This document shows positions 1 to 11,400 of a DNA stretch of 64,000 bases, in pieces. Position 1 is the stretch's first letter. Each line of letters begins with the position of its first letter. The notes below the pieces were generated by a model. The model was not told the DNA's origin, searched no databases, and saw only the letters and a list, made by a program, of their open reading frames with translations. Made by a program: the position numbers and the translations under genes. The stretch comes from Anaspis maculata (Eukaryota; Arthropoda; Insecta; Coleoptera; Scraptiidae): positions 36,411,042 through 36,475,041 of the forward strand of contig OX421966.1 in assembly GCA_949128115.1 (NCBI GenBank), in the 5' to 3' direction.

Positions 1-890
1 TCAAACATCTTTGTTTAAACGGAATTTCGGGTACCATTCAAATTTGGGTCATTTTTGATGCAACTCTGTATTTTGAATGTTTGGCTGAAGTCGATTCCGA
101 CTCTTTAGATTTTTATATTCAAAGTTGTAACTACAACATGAGTCTGATATTGTGGGAATCGGTTGACCTGGGAAAGAGTTATCATTGAAAGACTTGTTGT
201 TGTTGATTGTCATTTTTCGATCACCCTGTAAATAAAAGAAGACTATTCAAAAACTGCGTAGAGATGAGATCTGATCTATCTTTATGACATTAGTGTTGAA
301 ATACAAAAATATTGTATTTACTCAAATAGGAACATAATAATTATGTTGAGTTATTGGAAATTTTTTACGTTGAATTCAACACCCTGTAGAAATATTATGC
401 GAACTCCGAGGTGAACACCATGTATTTTGCAACAATACAGACTTGTAACGAGCAGTTCGAAGAGAATTCAAAAGGTACCTGTGTAGCAAACCAGGATTTC
501 CTGAATTTAAAAAGGCGCAAAATTTTGTAGGGTGACACTATGATTTTTTCGAAGTTGAGTACTTGACTATTTTTCAATCTACGTAGTATGTTTTTCGCGA
601 GGTTTTTCGGTTGAATATTTGATGGTTTTATACTTTTTACAGTTTTACTGTACTAATAGAAGTTGATGTCGCTTACTAAAACTCATAAACTGCTGTGATC
701 CAATAATAAAAAAAGTTGAAGTATTTCACTTCTGACGTAAACTAAATCTAAGATTTGAATTTATTTGAGTTAAGGATCTGGTACGATTTTGTTTTAACTT
801 GATTTCAGTTCCCCTAATGTTCCGCTACAAAGATCCGAAGCCCGTTTTTGGTGTCATTTTCATGAAACTCATTCAAGGTTCAGGCGCACT
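1..890. other. AT-rich intergenic DNA, no gene seen
   Basis: No open frame here resembles a known protein. The stretch holds isolated element-end motifs: CACCCTGTA at 222-230 and 380-388, and TAGGGTG at 528-534. They match the ends of the palindromic elements further right, so the region is probably old, fragmented repeat. Confidence 0.5.
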
Positions 891-1604
891 GTGAAGGGCT
901 CACGCTCACAGGAACGAAAGTTTGCTTGTAGCGTACTGCACAAGACAGCAAAGTGACAGTTTTGACATGCCACCAATTGACGTAACCACCGCCGTTGCCC
1001 GACGGCAACTTACACCAGTTCTAAAAATTAATTCCCTAAAACTTCCTCGACGAAACGGCCATTTTCCCCAATAAGGTCAATCGCCTATACTGCTTGCCCT
1101 TATTTCATCTGCAATAACTCTCTAATGATGGAAACGTGGGGGCTGTAAAATGAAAATGGGATTGTAAAATGTCCAGAGAATCAAGTTTAAGAAAAGTGGT
1201 ACAGGCAAGTGCGAGCTCTAATCCATATTGGTAATAAGAGTTCTGTTTTGTAACCCAGGCATAATTCTTCTAGTTCTATCACTTCAAAACATGTTCAATA
1301 TGGAGAATACAAGATGGCGGCGGGGCATATCAATTGTCGAAAATTGACGAGATCTTGATGTGGTTTACATTGCCTGCAAATTTCATTTCAATCGGATCAC
1401 TTCTAGAGAAATTCAAAATGGCGGATCAAAGATGGCATCAAAGTATAAAAAAACCAAAAGTCAGCTTGGCATCCTGGACATAATTATGTACTATTGGTCA
1501 GCGTTCACAGCCGAGTTATCCTGGGTACGGACGAACGGACGGACGGACGGACAGAGTGAAGCTTAAAGCGCTTTTTTCCCATTTTTTTGGGGAAGTGCGC
1601 TAAA
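890..1604. repeat. Fragmented repeat with GGCGG-rich text and GACG tandem run
   Basis: Around 1190-1220 a stretch containing GGTACAGGCAAGTGCGAGC recurs inverted inside the hAT element near 15925-15945, so part of this region is shared repeat. At 1300-1440 there is AAGATGGCGGCGG text like the minisatellite at 14.9-15.4 kb and 63.7 kb. At 1526-1552 a short GGAC/GACG tandem run precedes AGCGCTTTTTT. No coding evidence was seen. Confidence 0.45.
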
Positions 1605-1737
1605 AATGGTGGAACATCTACATCTGACGCAGACAAATTTGGTGAAGGCGCCAAAATGAATTTAGTAAGTACGGTCATGAGAAAATTGCTGTAGCATTTT
1701 TATTTTTCAATGGATTTTAACACAATAATAGATACAT

Positions 1738-2576
1738 CTCATTTTATAGAGGAGTAAATTCTTCTTGTTACCTTATACCTTCCATTGAAGAAAGACATTA
1801 AGAAATGTTGGAAAAACTTGAAAAAAATTATAAAAAAAGATTTTAAATATTTTTTTATTTTTATGAAAATTGCATTGTTTGTAAACTTTGATGTGCCCTT
1901 CTTGAATTTACACTTTTCCGATTTATATCTTAACAGTGCGGTACCGCCTATTCGAAAAAATTCTATCTGAAAAGAATTATCAAGTTTTTGACAATATCTA
2001 AATTTTTGTCCATGCGAGATTGGAATGTTTTTATATACATATATGCATAAAAGTAAATCCAATCCTCTAGAATTTGACACCTAAATCATCTCTGTGCGAC
2101 TCAGGGTTTTTGAGCTAGAGAGCTTCAGGAAGTATCAATTTTCGGTGTTCGGTGTTGAAAAGTTACCGCGTCTACCTGATGACTTCACCACTGGATCACC
2201 GCAATGTCAAAATCAAGCAACTCATCAATAACGCGTCGTCATTCATCACAAATCATGAACATTGGTCGACCTGGCATAGCTCCAAGAGGTGATTTTTAAT
2301 TCTTTTGACACTGAAAATTGATACTTCCAGAAGAAGAGAGGTCTAGCTCAAGAACCAGGGGTCGCACTCTGATGGGTCGAGCTGGTTCAGAGATGTCAAA
2401 CTGTGAAGGATGAATGTGCTTTTATGTGTTCATAAACATTTTAATGTCACATGGACTAGAAATCAGATATTGTCTAAAACTTCTTTTCAGACATAATTTT
2501 TTCGATATGGCGGCGCGTGCTGCCAAGCATGAGATAACAAGGAGAATTCACTTTTTCACAAAATGGGATATATATA
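1738..2576. mobile_element. Palindromic element nested in the left arm
   Basis: The right arm runs straight through the matching point (near 6783/6784), so this roughly 840-bp block is an insertion. It is itself an inverted repeat: text near 1742-1785 pairs with 2528-2572 (GAATTCTCCTTGTTA type), and 2000-2060 pairs loosely with 2400-2470; the centre is near 2.2 kb. Flanks ATACAT and ATATAT may be a decayed target duplication. No coding capacity was recognised. Confidence 0.7.
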
Positions 2577-2797
2577 GTAGTGCGGCGGTTAGTAAGAATC
2601 ACCTTGCATTTTGTGATGAAAGCATGAAATTTGGCACATACGCTCTACAGACTGTCCTTTACTATTTACCCACGATGGAACCGCCGTGCAGCTGTCAGAA
2701 TTGGCATTTGCCTACCTTCCAGGGGCAAAAACTGAAGTCGGTTATCAAGCTGATTCAAAAGTGACGTATATCAATGCAGTAGACCTTCACAGTATAA

Positions 2798-3023
2798 CCG
2801 TCAGTTCCACAAAAAAGATGATCAGCGATCAAGGCTGATTGCAGATTAATTGAACGTTTTTCTGCTAAATTCCTAATGCCTGAGATCTGTACTAGACTTT
2901 CATCTTTTCATTATTGAGGGATGAACCAGCATTTCCATTGATCAGTCAGCTACAAATTGACAAACAAAAATCGCGAATCAACTAATTTCGTATTATCTGT
3001 TTTGTGGAACCCACGGTCACTTC
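2798..3023. mobile_element. Short MITE nested in the left palindrome arm
   Basis: The right arm at about 6525-6555 reads continuously where this block sits, giving an empty site. The block starts near CCGTCAGTTCCACAAAA and ends near TTTTGTGGAACCCACGGTCAC. These are inverted and resemble the ends of the MITE at 7102-7256 (GGTTCCACCAAA). It is about 226 bp and non-coding; exact edges are uncertain by a few bases. Confidence 0.65.
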
Positions 3024-3399
3024 ACCAAAACAGATGTCAATATTACGAAAGGAGGGAGAATGGGAGGGGATAGTTCTAGCCGCGGCACAGATTTTTTTGT
3101 TTGTTAATTTCGGACCAAATTGACAAGTTTGGTGTCGTTTCCGACTAAATTACATCTTCTGCGTTCAAATTGAATGTTGTGATTGCAGTTTGAAGAAAAA
3201 TTTGTTTTCTTTTGCTGAAAAAAAAAATATATTTCAGAAAAATCTTGGTCTTTTTTCATTTTGACTTTTATCTTAATTTCGGGCATTCGAAGTGGAAATT
3301 CTTATTTTGTCCACTTCTTCAAAGCTTCCTGTATATAAAAACTATGTACGAGACCTGATTTTTACTCTGACAAAATCGTGAGCCTCATTTGTTCCTTAG

Positions 3400-3640
3400 G
3401 ACAAACGTAACTTTAACTTAGGTACTCGTAACTGACTCGTGACTCGTAACTTTCATGTACGAATGGAGGTGTGCGTGCAAAGCCTTGCAGTTTGTGATAA
3501 AAGCCTGAAACTTGGCATGCATGGTCTATGGACTGTCCTTTACGATATACCTAAAAGGTGCACCCATGACGGAAAAGCCGTGCAGCTGTCAGAATCGCCA
3601 CGATACCTTTGCACGCACACTCCCATTCGTACATGAAAAT
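3400..3640. mobile_element. Small inverted-repeat insertion in the left palindrome arm
   Basis: Sequence absent from the matching place in the right arm (about 6140-6175). Its own arms are near-perfect: 3452-3484 (CATGTACGAATGGAGGTGTG) pairs with 3604-3636 (CACACTCCCATTCGTACATG). Between them is a segment like 2605-2700, ending in the same GCAGCTGTCAGAAT, so it carries a second copy of a module found elsewhere in the same palindrome. Confidence 0.65.
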
Positions 3641-6600
3641 GCACGCAACAAAAGTCGTGTCACCCCCTAAATTTTCATCGGATTTCAAAACTGAATATCT
3701 TAAAATTCTCTCGGGCGATTTTGGATTACTTTGGACTGATAGATAGCACAATTCTTCGGCTATCCGATCTTGCTTTGCGAAATACGAAATATGTCAAATA
3801 AGGTTTGTACAGGGTGACACATCAAACAGTGCCAAATTGATGGAAGTTCCGTGATCCCCCATTTTCTCAAAAATGTTTTTTCCTCAATTCAGAAACGAAA
3901 TTCATGGAGAGTGATGTCTTACCTCAGGGTGGTTTTTGATTTTCAGCCCTATTTTGTTTTTTTTTGAAAAATATTTGTGTCTTTTCGTAATCTCCCAGAA
4001 AACGGCCGAACTGTTGATCTGATCGATTTGAAATTCGGTATGCAGATATGGTTTTGCTGTCGAATGAGCCCATCAGTTTTTGGTTGTCATCTGTCAAACA
4101 AAAGTGTCACTGTCAGAAAATGACAGAAGCATATTTTTACGGAGCTTGACTTGCAATATGTCAATTGAAAGCCCGCAAAAAAAATGTTCTCAAAACTGTT
4201 GAAATTTTGCGTCTATCTGTCATCTGTCAAATATTAACAAATGTCGAAAATTCAAAATTTCATCATTTCATTATTCAAAATCTATCCTATGTATTGGCAC
4301 CAAATTTGGCAGAAAGCGACACAACAAAAGAGTCAAATCAATTCTGTAGTTGCAGTTTTCGACTACTTTCTAGTCGAGCGTTATGAATTTTCAAAATTTC
4401 TCCTCGCCGTTGCCACCCGAAAGAGCCTTCAACCCGGGTTTTGACCAGAACGACTCGCTTTTGATGCAAGACTCCACTCAAAAATTCATTTTTTTCTCGG
4501 GGATCGACTTTTTTGAATAATTCTGACTGATATCAAAAAGAGATCGGATTAGACGTCGTGTAGGCCCATTTTTAAAATTGACTCAGCTTCGGCTCTCCGA
4601 CTGTGATTCTTTCAAAATAAATTTTGCTCATTCCGTGAATTTGGAAAAACTGCAGTGCTACAGTCAAAAGCTGTACACGTTTTTAATGGGCAATCACTGT
4701 ACGGGTGAGTATTTTTTTTAAACACCCTGTATGCCAATTTCATTTCCTATCCTCATATGGTAGTTTTTGCCAAAATCCACCAGCACTATGTTGAAAAATC
4801 GGTTGTTTCACTCCAAAACTTTCCTGACTGGTATCCAAAAACCTATGGAAAATTTTCTTCGAAACGTCCTTTCGGGTGAAAATTTGGAATTGGAGAGAAA
4901 GATTGAAAATAATTTGCAGGAAATTGAAAATCGTGTTTTAGAAAATTTCAATTTTGGGGGAAAACCTAAAATCGTTTTCCAAATCATCTTATTGCAAAAA
5001 TCGTCAATTGAGGCTCCACTCCAAGCTCGATCCATAATTCAAGTCCGGTCTCGATAACCCAGGCTGGCTGGTTCCAAGCATGTCTACACCTAAAATGAAT
5101 ATTTCGTGAGGCTCACCGCATGTTGAAGTTAACACAACGGTTTTTTCAAATTCACGGGATGTGCAAAATTCATTTTGAAAAAATCACTGTCGGAAAACCG
5201 AATCTGTGTCGATTTTGAAAATGAGTCTACACGACGCGCGACGCCCAATCTAATCTATTTTCGATATCAGTTGGAATTATTCGAAGGAAGTCGATCCCTG
5301 AGTAGAAATGATTTTTTGAGTGAAGTCTTGCATCAGAAGCGAGTCGTTCTGTTCAAAATCCGAATTAGAGGCTCTCTCGGGCGGCAACGGCGAGAAGAAA
5401 TTTTGAAAATTCATAACGCTACGATTAGAAAATGGTGGAAAACTGCAACTGCAGACTTAATTTGACTCTTTTGTTGTGTTGCTTCCTGCCAAATTTGGTT
5501 CCAATCCATTGGATGGATTTTGAATAATAAAATGGTAAAATTTTGAATTTTCGAAATTTATTAATATTTGACAGATGACAGAAAGACACAGTTATGGAAA
5601 CATTTTTTTCAAGGCTTTCAAATGACATATTGCAAGTCAAGTTCCGTGAGAATATGCTTCTGTCATTTTCTGGCAGTGACGCTTCTGTTTGACAGATGAC
5701 AGCCAAAAACTGAGGGGCTCATTCGACAGCAAAACCATATCTGCATACCGAATTTCAAATTGATCAGATCAACAGTTCGGCTGTTTTCTGAGAGATTATG
5801 AACAGACACAAATATTTTTCAAAGAAATCAAAATAGGGCTGAAAATCAAAAACCGTCCCGAGGTAAGACATCATTCTCCATGAATTTCGTTTCTGAATTG
5901 AGAAAAAAACATTTTTGAGAAAATGAGGGATCACGGAACTTCCATCAATTTGGCACTGTTTGATGTGTCACCCTGTACAAACCGTATTTGACATATTTCG
6001 TATTTTGCAAAAGCAAGATCTGATAGTCAAAAAATTGTTCTATCTACCAGTTCAAAGGAATCCAAAATCACCCGAGATAATTTGAAGATAATCAGTTTTG
6101 AAATCCGATAATAATTTAGGGGGTGACACGACTTTTGTTGCGTACTTTACTTTCACGACTTTGGGAACAAATGAGGCTCACGAACTTGTCAAAGTAAAAA
6201 TCAGGTCTCGTACATGGTTTTCATGTGTAGGAAGCTTTGAAGAAGTGAACTAAATAACGATTTCCACTTTGAATGTCTTGAATTAGGATAAAAGTCAAAA
6301 TGAAAAAAACCTTAAATTTTTTTCTGAAATATATATTTTTTTGGTAACAAAACAAAATCTTTCTTTTTCAAACTGCAATTACAACATTCAATTTGAGTTC
6401 AGAAGATGTAATTTAGTCGGAAACGACACCAAACTTATCAATTTGGTCCGAAATTAACAAATAAAAAAATTTGTGCCGCGGCTTGAACTATCCCCTCCCA
6501 TTCCCCCTCCTTTTGTAATATTGACATCTGTTTTGGTGAAGTTATACTGTGAAGGTCTACTGCATTGATAGACGTCACTTTTGAATCAGGTCGATAACCG

Positions 6601-7101
6601 ACTTCAGTTTTTGTCCCGGAAGGTAGGCAAATGACAATTCTGACAGCTGCACGGCGGTTCCGTCGTGGGTCCGCCTCGTAAATAGTAAAGGAGAGTCTGT
6701 AGAGCGTATATGCCAAATTTCATGTTTTTATCACAAAATGCAAGGTTTCCCTGAAAAATGGTCGTTAACCGCCGCACTATAGGTATATGTCTTTTGTGTT
6801 GAAATCCGTTGAAAAATGATAATATGTTACAGCAATTTTCTTATGACTGTACTAAACTCATTTTGGCGCGAGTTTTGGCGCCTCCACCAAATTTGTCTGC
6901 GGCAGATGTCAATGTTCCACAATTTTCTCGACAATTTTTTTTCTTGAAGTCTTTGATACCCCAGAAACCGATTGAAATAACATAGCCCCATTCATTTCCA
7001 CTCAGCTGGACATCATCACCCACCTTCTTTACTGTTTGTTGAGTTGCATACCCGCTCGGCGCAGAAAATATTATGTGTGGTTCCCAAGTTTTGGAACCCG
7101 A

Positions 7102-7256
7102 GGTGACCTCGGGTTCCACCAAACTTTTATCAACGTGATAACTTTATCACTCTGATAGTAACTAAGCAACTGGCCATTCTATTGGCTGGTGCATAGCAAC
7201 TATCAGCGTGATAGATTTAATCTGCTCTTAAAATTTTGGTGGAACCCGAGGTCACC
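7102..7256. mobile_element. 155-bp MITE with GGTGACC ends
   Basis: Inverted ends: GGTGACCTCGGGTTCCACC at the left and GGTGGAACCCGAGGTCACC at the right. Just inside are ATCAACGTGATAA and TATCAGCGTGATAG. On its left, GGAACCCGAGGT (from 7093) is another copy of the same end in the opposite orientation, so two related elements probably abut. Non-coding. Confidence 0.75.
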
Positions 7257-7830
7257 CTGCCTAAAATGCACATCCAATACCACAGGATACCATCAAAAAT
7301 CCATATGGACTGCAGTGATTTTTTTCTTGAAAACAAGTGGATAATCTGCAAATTTTCTTTCAGAAAATCTTTTAAGACACTGATTAGTGATTATTGTTCT
7401 TACGTCCAGTTCCACCAGCGAATATAATCATTGTTAATTAATTGAGGCATTTTCTCTGATGGATTCTAGATCAGTGCTGGTTGAATAACCACGGAAAATG
7501 CATACAAGCTGTTGTGGTCTAAACATTTTCCCATAATATTTCGTGAAACTTGTGTTTTCAGTGGTCACCAAGCCAATATTCACCAGAGAAAATCTCTCAA
7601 TTAGCTAACCAATGATTAAATTTGCTGGTGAAACTGGCTATTAGTCCCTTTAACTATGCTTCTTTTGGAATCATCGAAATCGCGTTGCCCTTTAATAACT
7701 CAAGACCCGAGTTGTCCTCTTCGATATAAAAATCGACCCGTTTTTGCTTGAGGAAATGTTAACTAGGAATCGAGAATTATTACGGTACGGGTGGATAGTT
7801 TTCAAATGATCACCCGGTAGATATCGTAGG
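7257..7830. other. No gene or clear repeat seen
   Basis: AT-rich sequence between the MITE and the PPTC7 promoter. It has short open frames without recognisable protein content. Confidence 0.4.
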
Positions 7831-7839
7831 ATTTGTTAA

Positions 7840-8233
7840 TTTCTGCGTTGTGAGCGACCTGATTCCAAGTCACGCCACAAGATGGCTCTGGCGTCGCAAA
7901 ATTAAAGCCGCCGCGACCGCCTGACGTTTATAATGACACTAATGACGTTTCGCTTTCAAGAATGGCGCAGACAGTCTCATGAAACCATTCATGTTGCGAG
8001 TTATCCACCAAGCAGCTGATCTGCAGGTCGTGTGACTCCTGGTGCGGCGCCAGTTGTGGTGTGCCCCGTGTGCTGAAAACTCGAGAGTGTGGTGTGGCAA
8101 TGGTGGTGGAGCTCAAGTTCAAGACGGTCAGGGTGCGTGAACAAAAAAGTGGCCATCGGTTCGTTTAAGTTTTGATGTTGAATCGCTGAAACCGCATGCA
8201 AAGTGAACCCCCCGAGTGGATGTTGCATAAGAA
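7840..8233 (+). promoter_or_regulatory. Presumed PPTC7 promoter and 5' UTR
   Basis: A locally GC-richer stretch directly before the PPTC7 start codon. Two TGACGT half-sites (7922-7927 and 7943-7948) lie 21 bp apart, the core of CREB/ATF-type sites. No TATA box was obvious. The transcription start cannot be fixed from sequence alone, and an intron in the 5' UTR is not excluded. Confidence 0.45.
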
Positions 8234-8468
8234 ATGTCCGTTTTGCTGAGCACTGGAAGACTGATAACGCGAACTATATTTAATGGGTTGACCAATACGC
8301 TATCCTCGGCGGCCGACCCGAAGCTGCAGCGGAAGCCCGAGGCCCAGCTGGTGTCGGCCGTGTGCGGATTCTCCAAGGACAGGAAGCTCCAAATCGAAAG
8401 ACTGACCAGAGGACAATTCGGAGACGACGCCTGGTTCTCGACCAAGCACAAGACGGCAGACGTTTTAG
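8234..8468 (+). CDS. PPTC7: PPTC7 exon 1
   Basis: Codes residues 1-78 plus the first base of G79. It holds the N-terminal targeting-like segment, the SAVCGFSKD strand and the GDDAWF metal-site motif. The donor is TTAG/GTCAGT. Homology ends exactly at ADVLG, where exon 2 continues with VADGVGGW. Confidence 0.93.
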
Positions 8469-11400
8469 GTCAGTACCTATGCCCTTTCTCGGCTCTCCTT
8501 TCATGTGGATATCAGAGTCTGCAGAAGGTTCCGTTTGCGTTTATCATCATTTCCAGCATGTTGTTCGCAGCGTGTGTGTTACAAACATAACCTTTGCCCC
8601 CGTGACGTACTTGGAAATAACGATTCACTCTCTGGGTTGTCGGTCGCAGGAAGTAAAGTGCGCTGTTATTGCTGCGAAGAAGCCCTCTATCTCTGGAACA
8701 AATAAATCAACGAGAGGCAACATTACTTAACATTCGACACTTCCCTGATCAGTGCGGAAATAATGGGGCTACACATGCACATTTATTAAATATTAATCTT
8801 TATTCTTTGGCCTTTAGTGGCTTGCATAATAAATACGAAAGATCTAGTCCTAAGATGAAATTGAAGTTCAGATTTTTGTCTGCTCTAGGTTGTATTCTTG
8901 TATTCTTAGGGATAACCTTCTAGAATATTCCCAAAACATTGGCCCTCGCATTGACCAGTATACCCTTGCGTGTCTACAAGAATACAAGATACAGATACAG
9001 AGCGCGCATGTGTACCAAATTTAGATAAAATCGGTCAAAAGTTACAAAATTATGACAAAAATCGATTTTTGTAGCTCATTTTTGGAAGCCTATATCTCCT
9101 CGAGCTATATCTCATTATTCGTTTCTGAAATATATTTTCTTGAGAAAGTGCACTTACGAGTGCAATTATTATTTTGCAATTTTCAATCATTCCCTTAAAT
9201 GACGCGATTTAAAATTGAGCCATCCTCTGGTACTCGCTCTGGTACACTCGCGTCTTGTATTCGAGAATGAATATTCCATTTATTATTCCAGGCGGGTTGC
9301 GGAAAGGCCTCGAAGGTTCTTGTCGTTTCCATTATTCCAGCACATTCTAGCATCGGTTGCTAGCGAGGTTGCTAGTTTATTGACAACAGCTCTAGAAAAG
9401 TCTTGGACAGGAAGCTGGTGCCTCAAAACTTACATCATAAGGTACATGATTTTAACCCTGTAGGTCTAATGTGCGTTGATAAGGTTGTTAAGAATTGCTT
9501 TGTCTTACATGTCAGACCGGGGACTCTAGGCTGGTATGAGCTTGTCAGTTTTCGAAAAAATGGCCAAAAATTTACGTCATAAGGTATATGAATGACACCA
9601 ACTGGATTTTGTGTGGGACCATCCCCTTCATCAAAAATCTAGTCGTAAGACAAAATTTTTGGGGACTTTCGGTCCATAAGACAAGTTTGAAATTTTCAAA
9701 AAAGGACCAAAATTCATCAATTTTTTTCACAGGTGTTTTGTTGACGAACCCACTAAGTGTGATATATATTTGTAATCAGGATGAAAGACGGAATCGATTT
9801 CCATATTAAAATACAGGGTATACGATTTGAGAAAAAAAATTTCGATGTTGCACCCTGTAAACGATGTTTGTAGACAGATTCGAATCCTACGTGAAAAAAT
9901 CATGTAAGAATCGTTTTTCATTCCTAGAATTATGTCAAAGGAGAAGTCTCCAGAAGGAGGTAAATTTTGGCCTTTCTTTGAAATTTTCAAACTTGTCTTA
10001 TGGACCAAGAGCCCCCAAAAATTTTGTCTTATGACCCGATTTTTGATTGAGGGGATGTTCCCACACACGAGAGCCCGTTGGCTTCATTCATGTACCCTAT
10101 AACGCAGATTTTGGCCATTTTTCGAAAATTGACAAACCTATACCAGCCTAAAGCCCCCGGTCTGACATGTAAGGTAAAGAAATTTTCAATAACATTATCA
10201 ACGAACATTAGACCTACAGGGTTAAAATCATGTACCTTATGACGTAAGTTTTGAGGCACCAGCTCCCTGTCCATCTGTTGGGTCGTGAATATTTCAGCAA
10301 GCTCTTAATTACGACTCCTCCGGCAATTGTGAAGGTGTCTCTTATTCACGTGTCATGGTCTCCAGCAAGAATGGTAACAATATCTCGAGCAATATCTATT
10401 TAGCTGTGCTGTGGAAAATCGAATTTTTACTTGGATTTTCCGAATAAGCCAAAAACTGTTGAATTGTATAACTGGGACTTCCCAGTTCCCACCCACTGGT
10501 GATGGCTCTTGATAGAGAAAGAGTTGTGATCTCAGTTGTCCAGATTTTACTACGCAGAACATTCACAACATGGTGTAGAAAAAATTACACGTTGGGTGAT
10601 CATTTGAGAAACATCCACGCGTAATGACTCGCAATTTGCACCACCCATTTTGTGATAGGGTAGGATAGATTAGGATAGATTGTGATAGGTGTGATGTGAT
10701 AGGATAGATTTTGTGATTTTTCTCTGTCTGGACTTCTGGAGAAAAGTTCTGAAAATTTTCAAAACCTCCTTGCGTCGCAAAATTCTTTGAGCATCCAATT
10801 TAATGGGGAGAGGGAGAACGTTGAACATTTTTGAAAAAAATTGCTTCAGAAAGAATTTCGGAGAATTTAGCTCTCTTCAATTTGATTTACAGGCGAACGT
10901 ACAGGGAGGTCCATCCTAGCGCAATTATCCCATAGCGGCCTTACCGTTCAAGATACAAAAAAAAAGATGTAAGAGAAAGGTCACATCGAGGGTCACATGG
11001 TTTGATGAAACCTATGACCTGAAATTATTTACAGCTATACAGGTGTCCCATTTTGACGGGATAAACGAAACGCGAGACGAAACGTCAATTTTCTCGAATG
11101 GAACACCTATATTTTTTTGCATTTTTGTGTTCAGCTTCTTCAACTGTCTTATGCTTGTTCAAAAAAAAAATCGAACTTTATAATTATTAATTTTCAAAGT
11201 ACCATAACTCATTTTTTTTCAAATGGCATGCCCCCAATTTTATTACGCTATCCAATACCTTTTTTTATCCTCTTTCATTTTTACTAGGGGTACCCTACCC
11301 TTAAACTTCATATTTTTCGAGATATGTAATCGGAAGTTTTCACGAAATTTGCTATTTTTTTGACCTTTTTCAAAAACTGAGTCGGCCGTGATGAATGACA

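Larger units (their letters stand above)
1605..6922. repeat. Large imperfect palindrome with nested insertions
   Basis: The outer ends match as inverted copies: 1605-1740 pairs with about 6790-6922 (shared CAAATTTGGTG / CACCAAATTTG). Inward, 2577-2796 pairs with about 6545-6783, 3780-3900 with 5880-6010, and 4370-4650 with about 5140-5420. The centre is near 4.9 kb with roughly 490 bp between the arms. The left arm is longer because it carries at least three insertions the right arm lacks (listed separately). No transposase frame was recognised; it looks like a non-autonomous fold-back element. Arm identity is visibly high but not perfect. Confidence 0.85.
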
